Source: Neostapfia colusana (taxonomy: Eukaryota; Streptophyta; Magnoliopsida; Poales; Poaceae). Taken from it: 64,000 nucleotides of DNA. Positions 45,497 through 58,700 of this stretch are shown piece after piece. The stretch lies in contig JASWHV010000017.1 of NCBI GenBank assembly GCA_030760725.1, positions 4,876,959-4,940,958 on the forward strand, read 5' to 3'. The notes below the pieces were generated by a model, which was not told the origin of the DNA, did not search any database, and saw only the letters and a program-made list of their open reading frames with translations. The position numbers and the translations under genes are program-made. Numbering within the stretch: the stretch's first letter is position 1; the number at the start of each line of letters is the position of its first letter.

Positions 45497-46515
45497 CGCG
45501 GCCGGTGGGGACAGGGTGGCAGTGACGTGCCGGCGAGGCGGCGGCTGCGTCGAGCATACGAGAGAGACTCCGGACTCCGGAGTGAGGTCGGGAGAGATGA
45601 AGGGATGATTGTGTTTTGGGTACGGCGTCGTGGCATGGCATCGGGCGGCCCAGCACATGACGTGGCGCGTCATACAAAACCTTTACTTCCTCCCGTCAAG
45701 CACTGTGTTCACTGTTCCGCCACCGCTTTGTTGATCGCGGCCGTTCGGCCTACCGCGCGTGCCCGATTCGTCTCACTTCCACACCACCGGCTAAACCAAT
45801 AAGCAAAAAAAAAGAAAGCGAACCGTCTCGTGCTCGCACACGCCGCCGCCATTCCATCTCGATCACCAATTCCTCATCGCCCTCGCCGCTTCTCACCGCC
45901 GCCGCCCGCTGGCCCGCCGTCCCGGCAGGTTTTCCCACGCCAGGGACGTCCTCCGCCGATTGCCATATAATGAGGAGCGAAATGCTGTGACTATATCTAT
46001 CTATCTTTTTCGATTAACAAAATGGGCGTTTTCCCCTTAAATTTATGGCTTTCTAAAGTTGAGGCTTACTATGTATATAATCATCCTGCTAATGCTTTTT
46101 AATGATTTAATGTTGAATATATTTATGAACTATATATATATTCTTCCAGCTCAAGTTTTTTGTTAAATCATATTGGCAGAGTTGACTAATCAACAGAGTT
46201 ATAAAACGGTTATCAGAACCTCCATCCGAGTAACTAAAATTGGCGAACAGTTCAAAAATATTTGGTAAAGTAACACCAAAAATCACAACGCAAAAGTGAA
46301 ATTCAAGATTCCAAACGACAAAAACGTAAAGCAAAGGAAAGTGCGACCCTGAAGTTAGCTCAACATAGGTCACTCGGATCATATCAGATTCATAAGCGTG
46401 CATCAAGACAGATAGTAATTGAGCCACCGAGGCCCTTTGCTAACGAACAGCTACAAAACTCTTGTTTAATATAAAAACCAGGACACAGATGCCTAATTCA
46501 GTAGTATCCAGTAAC
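45497..46515. other. Spacer between MRS2 and RPL23a genes
   Basis: 45497-45700 is the probable MRS2 5'UTR and promoter. About 45830-45960 is a CG-rich stretch with leader-like CCGCC and TCTCACCGCC words and a small open frame on each strand. It could be a fragment of another gene's 5' end, but I cannot place it. About 46000-46500 is AT-rich, and its left-hand part has no feature. The stretch nearest 46515 is the RPL23a 3'UTR. Confidence 0.5.
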
Positions 46516-47337
46516 TTAGATGATGCCAATCTTGTTGGCCACATCGAGAGCATCGTAGTCTGGAGTTAGCTTCACATAAGCCTTCTTCTTCCCATCAGGC
46601 CTGCACAAACACAGATTACATTGTTTTTAGTAAAAGATAGCAAGATAGGCAGAAAAAAAAACAAAGACCTGTTAGAGCAAAGAGCTAACCTGATGAGGGT
46701 GTTGACCTTCTTTGCTTGAATGTCGTACATCTTCTTGACAGCAGCCTTGATCTTCTTCTTGTCGGCCTTGAGGTCAACAATGAAGACCAGGGTGTTGTTG
46801 TCCTCAATCTTCTTCATTGCAGATTCAGTGGTGAGGGGGTACTTGAGAATTTGGTACTGATCAAGCTTGTTCCTTCCAGGTGCACTGACTCTTGGGTATT
46901 TTGGGTCCCTTGGCTTCTTCAGGGTCTTGGGGCGGTGAAATGTCACGGACGTGCGGATCTTCTTGGTCTTCTTCTTGATTGTCCCAGATTTGACAGCCTT
47001 AGCAACCTTCATAGCCTGGGCCTTGACATCGCCCTTCTTGGCCAGGGCAGCTAATCAAACCACATGATTAGAGTTAGTACATACATACTAGTATATAATA
47101 ATCCTATCTCAAACTGCATTCAAAGTAGTCAATGGATTGCAATGATCATTATTGTGCACAAACGAAACAGAAACCGCAGTTTGTGAACTTTAATGCATTC
47201 CTTTTAATTGATATGTGCAGGATTTGTACAAGGCAAGAACATAAATTAAACAGGCAGTGCTAACAATGGTTGGAACAAGACTGTACAATACAGAACAGGG
47301 AAACAAGCAATAATACTTCTTTACCTTTAGGAGCCAT
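46516..47337 (-). CDS. RPL23A: 60S ribosomal protein L23a (uL23)
   Basis: Minus-strand coding exons: 47337-47325 (only 13 nt, MAPK plus one base), 47050-46690, 46600-46516, with GT-AG borders. Total 459 nt, 152 aa, the normal plant L23a length. The N-terminus is the basic eukaryotic extension (MAPKAALAKKGDVKAQ), followed by VKSGTIKKKTKKIRTSVTFH. The conserved uL23 domain has KYPLTTESAMKKIEDNNTLVF, IKAAVKKMYDI and KVNTLIRPDGKKKAYVKL and ends NKIGII. Known: it sits at the peptide exit tunnel and contacts SRP and nascent-chain factors. A GTAAG donor near 47766 and a TGCATGCAG acceptor near 47366 suggest a 5'UTR intron of about 400 bp. The promoter has a TATA box, a telo-box and GGCCCA elements. 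Confidence 0.97.
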
Positions 47338-47805
47338 TTGCGGTTCTCAGAGCTCCGCCTCGAACTGCATGCATAGAAATACAATAAATTCAAAAATTAT
47401 TCTCCAGTATGAAGGAAGCCTAAGAACAACAAAAGGGTCGTGTTCGACGAGGAAATCTAAACCTGAGATGTTATAAACAGTTCCAAGTCTAGCATTACAG
47501 CAAACCCCATGATGGAACAAACGGCGGCGACGTGCACAGATACGGCTAAGAACAGCGATGTGATCTCTACGAGACGAAGAAAACTCCAACTCGCATGCTG
47601 CACCTACATCTGAAACGCGGGCACAAGCGCGTGCGGCGCAGATCCGGCACCTCCAACGAATCAGGAGAGACCGACTAACTCCACGCCTACTACACGAGGA
47701 CGAAATGCATCGGACTGGGGGAGGGGATAAAGCGAGCACAGGGCACAGCAGGCGGCTCACCTTACCTCTCCAGGCGGCGGACGAAAAGCGAAGACGAATG
47801 CAAAG

Positions 47806-47880
47806 GAAACCCTAAGCCCCGTGCCCGGGTCATTTATAGATTGGACCCGAGTGGCTCACTCCTATAGCGTGGGTGGGCCT
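47806..47880 (-). promoter_or_regulatory. RPL23a promoter: telo-box, TATA and GGCCCA elements
   Basis: Plus-strand AAACCCTAA at about 47808-47816 is a telo-box. TATAAAT (minus strand) lies at about 47832-47838. A GGCCCA-type site II word lies farther out, near 47876. This combination is typical of plant ribosomal-protein promoters and supports co-regulation with growth. Confidence 0.7.
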
Positions 47881-49137
47881 GTACGGGTTGGGCAGGATTA
47901 CCCTGCAGCCCATGGATTATGGTGGCAAATGCATCGTCCCGTCCAGTTAGATTCCGTAACGGGCTAACGGCCAGGCCTCCATGCGTGGTTGTATTGGCTC
48001 GTCACGTGCGCGCGCGCGTTTGAATTGGTGGGACACCATGGGCTTCGTTCCCACCACCATGCCGGCCGCGAAGGCCGAGTTTGCCCTGTCGATGGCGGAC
48101 TAGCACCGGCGCCGTCAGCCTGATGGCGGAGCGCTCGTTGAGAATGGCTTGCGTACTGTCGCAGTCGGCGAGTACGACGACGGCTCCACTGTTCCCACTG
48201 ACCACTGGTTGGGTGGGATCGGCGTCCGAACTCTCGGCTGGCCTGCGGCGCGCTGATCCGCCAGGGGGCTGCAAATGTCGACCGATGCCAAAGATACAAG
48301 GGCACCCTTCTGCTCTATTAATAAAATTGGCACAAGCTCCTGCATTGGCACGGTGCTTAATTTTCAATAGTTTCTCACGCATTGGCAGAGACTGCTAAAC
48401 AATCTTTCTGATTGTACATGGGTCATCGTTGGTGACGATTTGTCAGTCAAGTAATGAAGGTACCCAGATCGGTCTGTTTCTAGTTGGCTCCCACCTGCAA
48501 GTTAGTGCCAGGATCAGAAACTGTTTCGGAACCACGCCTGCTACAACGACAATGTTCGAAGTTCCAGATCGAACGCCCAACCACGCCCAGCTTGGAGTGC
48601 ATCTCAGGTTCATGATTATTTCAAGGATTAAAAATTTGAAATCGCATCAAGATCAGATATTCAGATATATAAAAAGAGATGGTACTTCTTTGAAAACAAT
48701 GTCAGATATTGTACGTATATAATCCTACAGAATGCGTATGATTAGCGAGCAGATGCATATGAACAAGTGTGTGCTAACTAGCAAGCAATCATATAGAATT
48801 TGGAACATGCTTTCCTACCTAGCATAGCATAGTCACGTACATCATCACATAGAGGCATAAGAAGATAAGAAGACAAGCAAGGCACATAAAGGTTCTCATG
48901 CAGTAACCACTTCGAAAGTACACTGATACAATCCCATCCTCCAGAGCTCTGAAACACAAGGATATTGGTGCAACCTTACACTTCAGGCCGAAATCTCTCT
49001 GTTATCGTCAATATCTACCTAGTAAGAGAGACCACTATAAGATCATCCTAATAAAACGAATCAAAAACTTCAATCCGCGTGAGCATAAGATGGATCGAAC
49101 CAGGGTAAGCATGCTCACCTTTTCCCGAGAAAACATC
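47881..49137. other. Spacer between RPL23a and PP2C genes
   Basis: About 48000-48390 holds several overlapping frames on both strands (for example 47964-48305, 48002-48382), none with a domain I recognise. 48400-48800 is mixed sequence without features. About 48840-49137 probably contains the PP2C 3'UTR. I see no supported gene. Confidence 0.5.
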
Positions 49138-51958
49138 TCATAAGCTTTTGGAGCACTGTGAACCACAGAGGCCAGAGCTCGAGGCGCCAGCTGTCGCGAT
49201 GAAGCAGGACGGGGCAGACCCAATCTTGGTATTCTCATCAGGGGATGCGTGGACTGGCAGCTGTGGTATAGGCGGCTGGACGCTGGGGTTGATGGCGGGT
49301 TGGGCATGCCTCTTGAACTTAACCAGTATGACACTCATGTTGTCAATCCCTCTTGGTTGTGATACGCAGTGATCAAGAAGCGATGCACAGATGGCCACCG
49401 GCTCGGCCTATCAAGGCAGCAGCAATACCAAACGAAGACATAAGCCCAATCAGACCGATTCCTTTTGTTATAAAATTGAACTACTGCATTAAAGTTGTGT
49501 GCCTCATAAAGCTTTCAGCATAAAAACACTCCACAATTTCATTTTTAATGTATCATAGTAAAAATGAACAGGTATGCAGAGTGGGAGGAACACTCACATT
49601 ATCGATGTATATCCTTATGTAATCAACCACTTCCTGGCTTGTCATGCAATCCCTACACAAAAAAAACGTGTAAAAATAATGTATTAATTTAGAGCAGATA
49701 TCACAGAGAAAACTAATTTACATCTACAAATACTATCCAAGATGGCCAGGATCCTCATTGACTTCACCAGTGTGTTTCATTGAGTACTGCTGATGTTACG
49801 GCATTATGAAAAACCAATTTGGTAATTAAGAATCATGCTTTTAAGTAAGTTCTTCGAAAATAATTCAAATACAATGATCATTTGAACCAACAAACACGGT
49901 ACATAAGAAACTCGTGGAGTTAGCAATTATCTGGACAGGAGGAAGCATTAGCACACATAGGATTGGCAGACATTAAAGATTGCTATAACTCTGACCCATA
50001 TCCTCGTCCATCACATTGAACACGGGAAAGCTTAAATCCACCAATTTGAGAAACCATGCGAGACTGAAATGGGCATGGTGGTGACTGTACCGGTTTAAAA
50101 GCAAATAAAGTTTAATTCAAACCAAAACTGCAAACCTCAGAGCAGGGGTAAGGCTGTCTAGAAATAAGCCTTCCCCAGACCCCTTTTCTTAGCAACTGCT
50201 ATTCTATCTTGGGACTTCAAAGAAACAAAAAAGTGTGGAAGATACTGTCATTTCAAGTTGTAATGTATTCTGCATGGAACCGTAGTCATGGAAGAAAAAT
50301 ATAATAGAACACTGCACCTGTGTTTTTGGATGAAAACTTACCAGATTCCATCACATGCTATAACAAGAAACTCGGTACCAGCAGTTATCTCTTCCTAAAA
50401 GAAATAAAGGCAATTTTACATCAAGGTGGCATTGAGTTGGGAAAAGTACACTACAGTGGCACTATTTAGTAACACTTACCGTGCGAACTTCAGGAAAGGC
50501 AGTCACAGCTTGATCCCGGGCCGCCAACTGTGCATTATCCTTGTACCTCAGGTCACCTGACATATGAGGAAGTATAAACACATGTTACGGCAAAATCAAT
50601 TGTGTAACACAACAACGAACTAAACATCAGGCTCAACTGTACCAATTGCTCTCGCAATCCCAATTGCATTATCAATGCGAAAGGCGGTTCCTCTCTCTTG
50701 AGTTACTTGATGCCCTGCACCTTGGATTCTCTGTGTTTCGGCTGGAACGTTTGGTTTGTGATCGGTGGATAAATCAATTGCCTTTGCATCCGATGGAGAA
50801 GGAGTATTTAGTTACTATAACTATTCATCTATTGAAAATAGCATGCTGATTCAACAGCAAATCGACACAATAACAAAATTAGTTACTTCACCTGACCATT
50901 CCTTGAGATTATACAACGAGAATCACCAGCATTTCCAACAATGATATGGTTGCCTCTAATAAGAGCCACACAAGCAGTACAGCCATCATCAACTGGGCCC
51001 TCATAGACAGGTCTCTGGCAAAACCCAAGACAAAGTAAATATTACAAATTCTTGTATGTTATATTTTCCTTGAATGCGTAATTGAGTCAACACCTGTGCA
51101 CAAAATATAAAATTTTTTAGCATCTTTTTCGTTCCATATTCTTTCCATTGCCCATCTTTAACATCATACTTAGATAATTCCTTCCCTGCACTCCTATCTC
51201 TCAACATAACATCCATTCTGCACCAGTTAAGAATGAACAAGTATTACATTCATATTTCCATGTGCAGCAAATGCAACTATCAACTATGAACAAATGGTAT
51301 AGTTCAGCCTGGTGTTTCCCGTCCATACCAATGGAAGAGAACTTATTTAGTGACTTTTAAAAACAAATACCTTAAGAAAGTATTCTCCAGTGCAGTAGCA
51401 GGATTCGTATGAAACTCTTCATTAGCACGCAGCTCAGTGTGTAAGTGTTTGGCACAATACTTTGCTACAGCAGGTCCTGAAACATAATATATATTTAACT
51501 CATATGGTTATCTGACAGATGTTGCAGTGAATATTAAATTTTGCTAAAAAAAACGAATGGCTCAACAGTTCTCTTGGGTCTATAAAGGTAATGAAGCCAA
51601 GAGAGTGTAATGAATTTGAATAGCTAAAATCCTGCTGATGGGTACCTCCATGGCCATCATAAACAGCAAAGAATGATGTGGCAGACGCAGGATCAAGATC
51701 TTCAAGAGTTACATGCTGCAAAAATAATGGCTCGAATTAGGGTTCAATGTTTCGCTGCAACTACTGGCAAAAGCCAATCATGCCAATATTTCCTAGACCT
51801 ATGCAATTAATGATGATCCTATAAAAGGCCGGTAGATTACTCACGGCATCTTCCATTTGTTCACGGTACCCTTGCATAGCTGACACTCCATAGTCAAGTC
51901 TTGCATTCCCACCTTTCTTACTAAACTTTTCTGTCACAGGCTGATTTAGCAGTGACAT
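49138..51958 (-). CDS. Protein phosphatase 2C (PPM family)
   Basis: Minus-strand coding exons: 51958-51845, 51715-51646, 51476-51371, 51217-51094, 51014-50892, 50781-50643, 50556-50480, 50394-50342, 49652-49598, 49407-49138. All are GT-AG and total 1131 nt (376 aa). PP2C motifs in order: DYGVSAMQGYREQMEDA, SFFAVYDGHGG (metal-binding Asp about 58), CTACVALIRGNHIIVGNAGDSR, LSTDHKP, GTAFRIDNAIGIARAIGD, FLVIACDGIWD and RGIDNMSVILVKF. All metal-coordinating Asp positions expected for the family are present. Known: a Mn2+/Mg2+-dependent Ser/Thr phosphatase. The last ~55 residues are a Pro/Ser-rich tail without a domain. Exon 4 (MDVMLRDRSAGKELSKYDV...) is a linker seen in one plant PP2C group. The 5'UTR is split by a long intron (about 51977-53897). 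Confidence 0.95.
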
Positions 51959-53976
51959 AGTGGGGTTTGATATATCCTGCACTTAATATTGTGAGTACAA
52001 TATCATGAAATCCATGTATGAAAATTTGAGGAAACGAACAGGCTGACATCATATTACCAATCACACAAACAACAAGAAGCGTTGATCGAAATACAAATAG
52101 AAAGGTTCAGTCACACGGTATCATGTCATATGTAAACTTAGGAAATCATCGCAGTAAGAAAACAAAGATAGACCATTGCTTGCAATGCCTGACACTAAAA
52201 TCATCATTCATTTGCCCATAGTTTCTAAGAACGAGGAACCGAACAGATAAAATCTTGAATGTCAGGATGTAACTCAGCCAAGAAACAAGGCCCGTGGTTT
52301 TCAGAGATGCATTGATGGCTTGACGCCAACTTTAGCACCTAGGATCTATCACAAAAATAACCCTAAAGCGAACCAAAGCTTTCCAATAACAAAAACACAA
52401 GAAGGTTTCACCAAACAAGATCACAGTAGCAAACTTTCGATATGAAGATGTTCAACTTATGTGAATTTTGAGGGCTGACACTTCAGCAAGCCGAATAACA
52501 AACAATTCGTCAAGGCACTCATAACGGTAGATCACGTAGATTTTTTTGCTGCAAAGGAACTAAACAAAATTGTTAAGAGTGCAGGACATTCTTGACAGGA
52601 AATTACAGTATTAGACAAGAATCAATATAATGAACCACCCAATCCTACAATTACGATTCACTCCGTCGGGACCAAGTAATGAAACAACTCACGAAATGTT
52701 AATCCCTTGGACAACATAAAAGAAACATAAAAAGGTAAACAGGTGATTTGTAGGGCCCACGAATATCCAAGAACAAGAACATTTCTGAGCAAAGCAAATT
52801 CAATGGCTCCCTGTAGGTTAAAATGAGGAAACAACGAAACAAGCATGTGAGATGGGAAGGACAGAGACCATCTATGCTGCGCGTGCACTAGCTAGAACAT
52901 CGAAAACAAAAGGATGAGGAAAAGTTGTGGTTCAAATCTACACATTTCTAAAACCCTAAACTAACATGAAACAACGACCTCTTAAACATTCCGAACATAC
53001 ATACATAGGCATACAAAGGAAAAGCGAGACAAATAAAGGCGAGCAGATTTATATCTTCGAGTTGTGTGGCGCATCAACATTCAACAGTAGCAACTAGCAA
53101 GAACGACAACACGTACGACGAAGAAGAAACGAATGATGGAAAACCCGTAGAATTTCGAGAAGAAAGGCAAAGAAAGAACACCACGCGACATGGGTTCGTG
53201 GTGCCCCGTAGCCACCACCTCTCCCAAGGAAACGACCACACACAAGCAAAGCAAGTACATGGCACGCATGAACACAAGAGAAGGCCGAACTGCCGGTAAG
53301 ATATGGAAAAAGTTTGGAAGACCGAAAGAGCCTCAAGTGGATTGACGAGCTCCCGTATGAGTCGAAAGTGCTCATCACCAGCACCCCATGATCCCACGTT
53401 ATCAGCACCCAGAACAGCACGACAAGGCGTCAAGAATGCAGCAGGAAGAACCAGAAGAAACGGCACGCTGGGTGTCACCAGGAGGGAGGCAAGCGGAGAT
53501 TACCACGGGATCGCCGGTGCTCGCTGGCCACGTCCTCCTTCCCCAATGAACCAACCGCACAACAGAAAACCCCAGGAACGGCAACATCATCACCAAACAG
53601 CAAAAGCCCGCACGAAGTCGCGATACGAACAAATCTCCGCAGGTAAAATCGAGCAAACTTTCGCGAACCGAAAATCCTCAAGCACGGGACGAACGGAACC
53701 CGCTCCACGACAAGGAAAACAGCAGCAACATCAAAAGCACCAGGACCGATGCACAGAAGCAAGACGAGATCGCGCGCAGCGCAGGTGCAGGCGTGCAGCA
53801 GGACAAGGAATCGATCTTACGTTAACCGGGGGAGGGTTTTGGGGGAGGAAGCAGACAAACAAAGCAAGGAGAAAGGAGGAGGGCGTGGCGATCTCACCTT
53901 CCCAAGCGGCCTTCACGAGAGAGAGAGAGAGAGAGGGAGGGAGAGACTGCAGTCGGCCATGCAAGGGCACTTTATA
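51959..53976 (-). promoter_or_regulatory. PP2C 5'UTR, leader intron and TATA box
   Basis: TATAAA (minus strand) is at 53971-53976. A first leader exon follows with a CT-rich run (CTCTCTCTCTCTCTCTCTC, about 53917-53945) and ends GGGAAG before GTGAGATC at 53898. The leader resumes with TGCAG near 51977, 18 nt before the ATG (51958). A 5'UTR intron of about 1.9 kb in plants often enhances expression. The intron has several small frames (for example 53074-53478) that I judge non-coding. Confidence 0.65.
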
Positions 53977-55454
53977 TCCAGCCACGCCTACGCTCCGCTC
54001 GGCTCGGTTGCTTCGCGCCCAGCTCCCTTCGCCCGGGCGCGCGCAAGCCGATGGATCGGCTCGGCTCCTCCGGGATCATCACGCCCCGCGCGCCGCAAGA
54101 CAGGCTCACGCCGTCATGGCTTGCCTAATAAGGAAGTTAATTAGTAACTAAACCAGATTAAAACGTCCTAGATGACAGTCAGTAGAACAGAAGAAATGAG
54201 GTTAACTGCTAAAGCGTAACTGCAAATTATCATATGATAAAGTAGATTCGCGTGAACCGGCGATTAACGCCGAACGAAACACGGGCGATGCCGTTCCAAG
54301 CCGTCACGCTTTCTTGGAGGGTAAGTACTTCTGCTGTGCCCCTCCTGCTTTTTGACCGTGACAGCTGTAGCACATTTCCCATTTTTCTTTTTCATTTTCT
54401 GTCACCGCCGGAATATTCTAGAACCGCGTACACAAATTTCTCACGGCGGAAAAGCAAAACGTGCCGTGCTCCCAAATTCGTTTCAGATTTAAAACTTAAT
54501 ACCACAAGATTATGGGATAAACTTTGGTTCTACCAGCTGTAGGCTTGTGGGCATCGGTGTTTTGCGAAACAAGTTGGTGCGGTTAGTGAACATCGGTGTG
54601 TGTGGATTTGGAAGAGATGAGAACGTGAATAAACCAGGAAATGGGCACGCGGGAACTCTGCTAGATGCACGGGCACAGAACTGGGGAAGTCACATTGAGC
54701 AGCTAGCACGACAGCCAGGAAGCGAATACGAGTTCAAATTCAAATTCTCGCGAGGCAGTTTCAGTTTTGGCGCAGGAGTACCTGGTGCCGGGAGTGATCC
54801 CCGGGTTCCCACGTGCGATGCGCCAAGGAGGGGGGCGGCTGGTGCACGGCGCGCGCCGCGGCGAGAGAGAGTCCCAGCGCGAGTGGCGCACGGCCAGGGT
54901 ACGCGCGAGGTCGCGCCAGCAGCATCCGGAACAGGCGCGCCGACACGGAGAAGGCGTCGAGGTGGCGGGAGCGTCCCCCGAGCCGCCCGGCCAACCCCTG
55001 CGACGGGGTGGCCCAGCAAGGGCTCGCCGCATGCTGGGGCACGGGGCAGCAGCCGCGACGCCGTAGTGATCGTCGGGGAGAGCGCGGGGACGCCGGACGG
55101 CCTGGAGCCCAGCCCGGTCGCGCGGCACGGCGGCGGCCGCGGCCCAACCCTCGCCGCACGGTGGGCTCCTCGCGGCGCAGGGGCACGGGCATTCAGCGAA
55201 GAGCTCGGCTGCGGGCAGGCATCGGTCGCGGACTCGTGCTACGACGGGACCAATCCGGAAACGGGAGGCCCCGGGGGCAGAAGAGAGTAGTAGGCGGAGG
55301 CGGCGAGGTGGCCTCGGGTTGTGCGAGCCTCGAACGGTGGGGGGGCCGAGTGAATCAGCCTCGGCGGCCGTGGCGCCCCACTTGTCGGACAAGGGCCTGC
55401 CCGCCCTCGAACAAAACAACGGTGAACTCAGTTACAGGACCATGCCAATCAACA

Positions 55455-55496
<42 letters not shown>

Positions 55497-55713
55497 CCGA
55501 TCGATTCTGATGCTTTCTCTTCATCTGATTGCGATGCTTATCACTTCTCAGCTCAACCGTCCTGACCCAGCAGTTTGAAAGAGCTTTCTTGAGTTTATAC
55601 CAACTCTTTTCAGTCAAGAACAAATGAGTAAAGACTTGCACATTTCACGGGCCACAGACTTGGGAATAACATCAGGAATGACATCTGCCGCATATGAAAC
55701 TTCCAGCCAACCT
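53977..55713. other. Upstream PP2C flank and GC-rich spacer before the LINE
   Basis: 53977-54110 is the distal PP2C promoter. About 54250-54545 is featureless. The GC-rich block 54770-55420 is open in several frames on both strands (for example 54547-55290 on plus, 54703-55419 on minus) with Arg/Pro/Ala-rich translations and no domain. An (AG)n microsatellite lies at 55457-55490. The last 90 bp (55620-55713) is the host sequence into which the LINE inserted. Confidence 0.5.
55457..55490. repeat. (AG)n microsatellite, about 17 units
   Basis: A perfect AG dinucleotide run of about 34 bp in the spacer between the PP2C gene and the LINE. Confidence 0.92.
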
Positions 55714-58700
55714 AAAAATTTCAGGCCACAATCGGATACAGAAAAAAGACTTTTTCTTGCAGAAATCAAACAACTAAAAAATACAGCACTACCAACCTGG
55801 CTCATGTTAGGTGATTTCAACCTCATTTACAACAACGAAGATAAAAATGAGGGGCGGATGAATCAGCGCCTAATGACAAAATTCCGTAGAACTTTGAATT
55901 ACATAGAAGTCAAGGAAATCCCTCTATTAGGCCATCGTTTCACATGGTCAAATGAGCAGCAGCAGCCTACTTTAACAAGGATAGACCGTGCTTTCATTAC
56001 GCCACACTGGGAAAAAATATTTTTGGTGACCCTATACTCCAAGCTCTTTCTTCATCAGCCTCAGACCATTACCCTTTGCTTTTGATGCCGTTTGGAGATA
56101 AGCACCGTAGCCATTTGTTCCGGTTTGAAGATCATTGGCTCAACATGCCCGGTTTCATGGAGTGTGTACAAGATTCTTGGTCAAAACAGGTTCCCCCACA
56201 GCATAATGCAATGCTCGCATTGCACATCAAGCTCTGTAGAACGGCTCAGGCACTTCGCCGCCGGTCCCGCTCGCACATCCCGCAAGGGAAATTAGCATTG
56301 GTAATTTGCCGAGAGGTCATTTTGAGGCTTGATGAGGCCTTGGAACACCGTCTGCTCTCTGACCAGGAAAGGGAAACAAGAGCCTTACTTAAGCACCGAA
56401 TCTTAGGCCTGGCTGCAATAGAGAAATCAAGGGCACGACAGCAGTCCCGACTCATTTGGATCCGTAAGGGTGATGCCAACACACAATACTTTCACTCGAT
56501 GGCGAACTCAAGAAAGAAAACCAACTTTATTCAATCGCTAGAGACAAATGATGGAACTGTCTTTTCGCATAATGAAAAACACTCTGCTATTTTTCAGCAC
56601 TTCAAACAGCACATGGGGACCCATCACCCAAGAAGCCTAAACGTGGATCTTGCACAACTCGTCTGGCAACGGAAAGATCTGCAACATCTAGATCAGGAAA
56701 TTTCTGAAGAGGAGGTTTATCGGGTGATCAAGGAGATGCCCAAGTCCAAAGCGCCGGGTCCGGATGGCTTCTCAGGTCATTTTCTACACTCCTGTTGGGA
56801 TATAATTAAGACAGATTTTCTAGCAGCAGTGCAACAATTCTGTTTAACCAACCAGCAAGGTTTGAAATCCCTCAATACTGCTCTAGTTGTACTCATTCCA
56901 AAGAAACCAGACCCAAGAAAAATCACAGATTATCGCCCGATCAGTTTGATCCATATCTTTGCAAAAATCATATCAAAAGTCCTTGCCAACAGATTGGCAC
57001 CAGAGCTGGATCAAATTATATCACTGCATCAAAATGCCTTCATTAAGCGTAGATGTATTCATGACAATTTTATGTTTGTCCAACAAACAGTGCGAGAGCT
57101 ACATAAAAGAAAGTCACCCTCTCTGTTCATCAAGTTGGACATCTCTAAGGCGTTTGATACTGTCAATTGAGCATATATGATGGATACTATGAAGTACCTC
57201 GGATTTGGGGACAAATGGCGTGAGTGGATTGCAGCTCTTTGGGGAACATCAACCTCGTCCTTTCTGCTTAATGGCACCCCTGGTCCCAAAATGATTCATG
57301 CTCGCGGTGTCCGCCAAGGTGACCCTCTATCCCCTATGATCTTTTTGCTAGCTATGGAGCCTTTGATTAAACTGTTCCAGCAAGCTCAACGTAGAGGACT
57401 ACTTTCAACCATCCCGGAGTTAGGTGACCAGCTGCGGGTATCACTATATGCTGATGATGCAACAATCTTCATTAGACCCACAGCTCAGGATATGTTGATC
57501 ACAAAATTCCTCCTTCACATATTCGGTCAAGCTTCTGGACTTATTACCAACCTGGAAAAAACAGAATTCTACCCCATTAGTTGCCAAGAGATTGATCTTC
57601 TTTCGACACTAGGAAATAGTAGTCGACTGAGCATTTTTCCCTGCAAATATTTAGGACTGCCGCTACATTACCGTAAGCTTCCCAAATCAGCAGTTCAACC
57701 AGTTGTCCAGAAGGTCGCCCAACGTCTATTGGGTTGGAAAAAGAACATGTTTTCCTATTCCGGAAGAGAGCTTTTAGTCAAGACAGTTTTAACTACCATG
57801 CCAACTTATCACATGACAATTTTTCGTCTTCCGGAGTGGGCATGCCGGCAAATAGATCGCATCAGAAGAGGTTTCCTATAGAAAGGCGAAGACCCAGATG
57901 TGGTGAGAGGCGGTCGGTGTCTAGTGCGCTGGAAGGTTTGTACCAAACCATGAAAGATGGGTGGACTTGGTATCAAGGATTTGGAGAAATTTGGGAGGGC
58001 CCTTCGTTTGAGATGGCTTTGGCACTCATGGGATCATCGCACCAGACCATGGAAAATGTTGTTCAAACACCATGATCAGACAGACCGTCATTTATTCTTT
58101 GCTTCAACCATAATCGTCATTGGAGACGGTACGAATACTCCATTTTGGGAGGCGCGATGGCTCAATGGACAAGCTCCGAAGATCTTGGCACCACATCTGT
58201 TCCAGCAAGCAAGATACAAGAAAAGGTCAGGAGCACAGGAACTTTCAAATTACAATTGGGTTAGGGGCATCCCCTCCCTACACACAAAAGATCTCCTAGA
58301 TGAATTCGTTTTGCTATATCAGACCCTTAGCGAAATCACACTCACAGAGGAACGTGACCGCATTACTTGGCGATGGACAGCAGATGGCAACTACTCTGCG
58401 GCCTCGGCATACGAGATTCAATTCTTAGGTGGAGTCTCTCCTAGCTGGGCCTCATCACTGTGGACTTCCCGAACATAACCAAAGTGTCGATTCTTCGCTT
58501 GGTTAGTGCTACATAATAGAGCTCTTACGGCGGATAACTTAGCCAAGAAGAATTGGCCCCATCAGACCTGCTGTGTGCTGTGCACAACCACAGCTGAAAC
58601 TGTGGATCATCTATTATCACAATGTAACTACACAATCTTGGTTTGGGAAAAATTGGCTCAGCTCATACAACTTCCAGCATCTCTACAGCAAGCTGTTTTG

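Noticed and set aside
47964..48398. ORFs on both strands near 48.0-48.4 kb
   Set aside because: Considered as a retroelement RNase H remnant, but no catalytic motif could be found in any frame.
54547..55565. Two plus-strand ORFs of about 250 codons and minus-strand counterparts
   Set aside because: Open in several frames of a GC-rich block; translations are Arg/Gly/Pro-rich and end in an AG microsatellite.
55624..56085. 153-codon ORF starting before the LINE
   Set aside because: The start codon is host sequence and the rest is LINE endonuclease; an accidental fusion across the insertion point.
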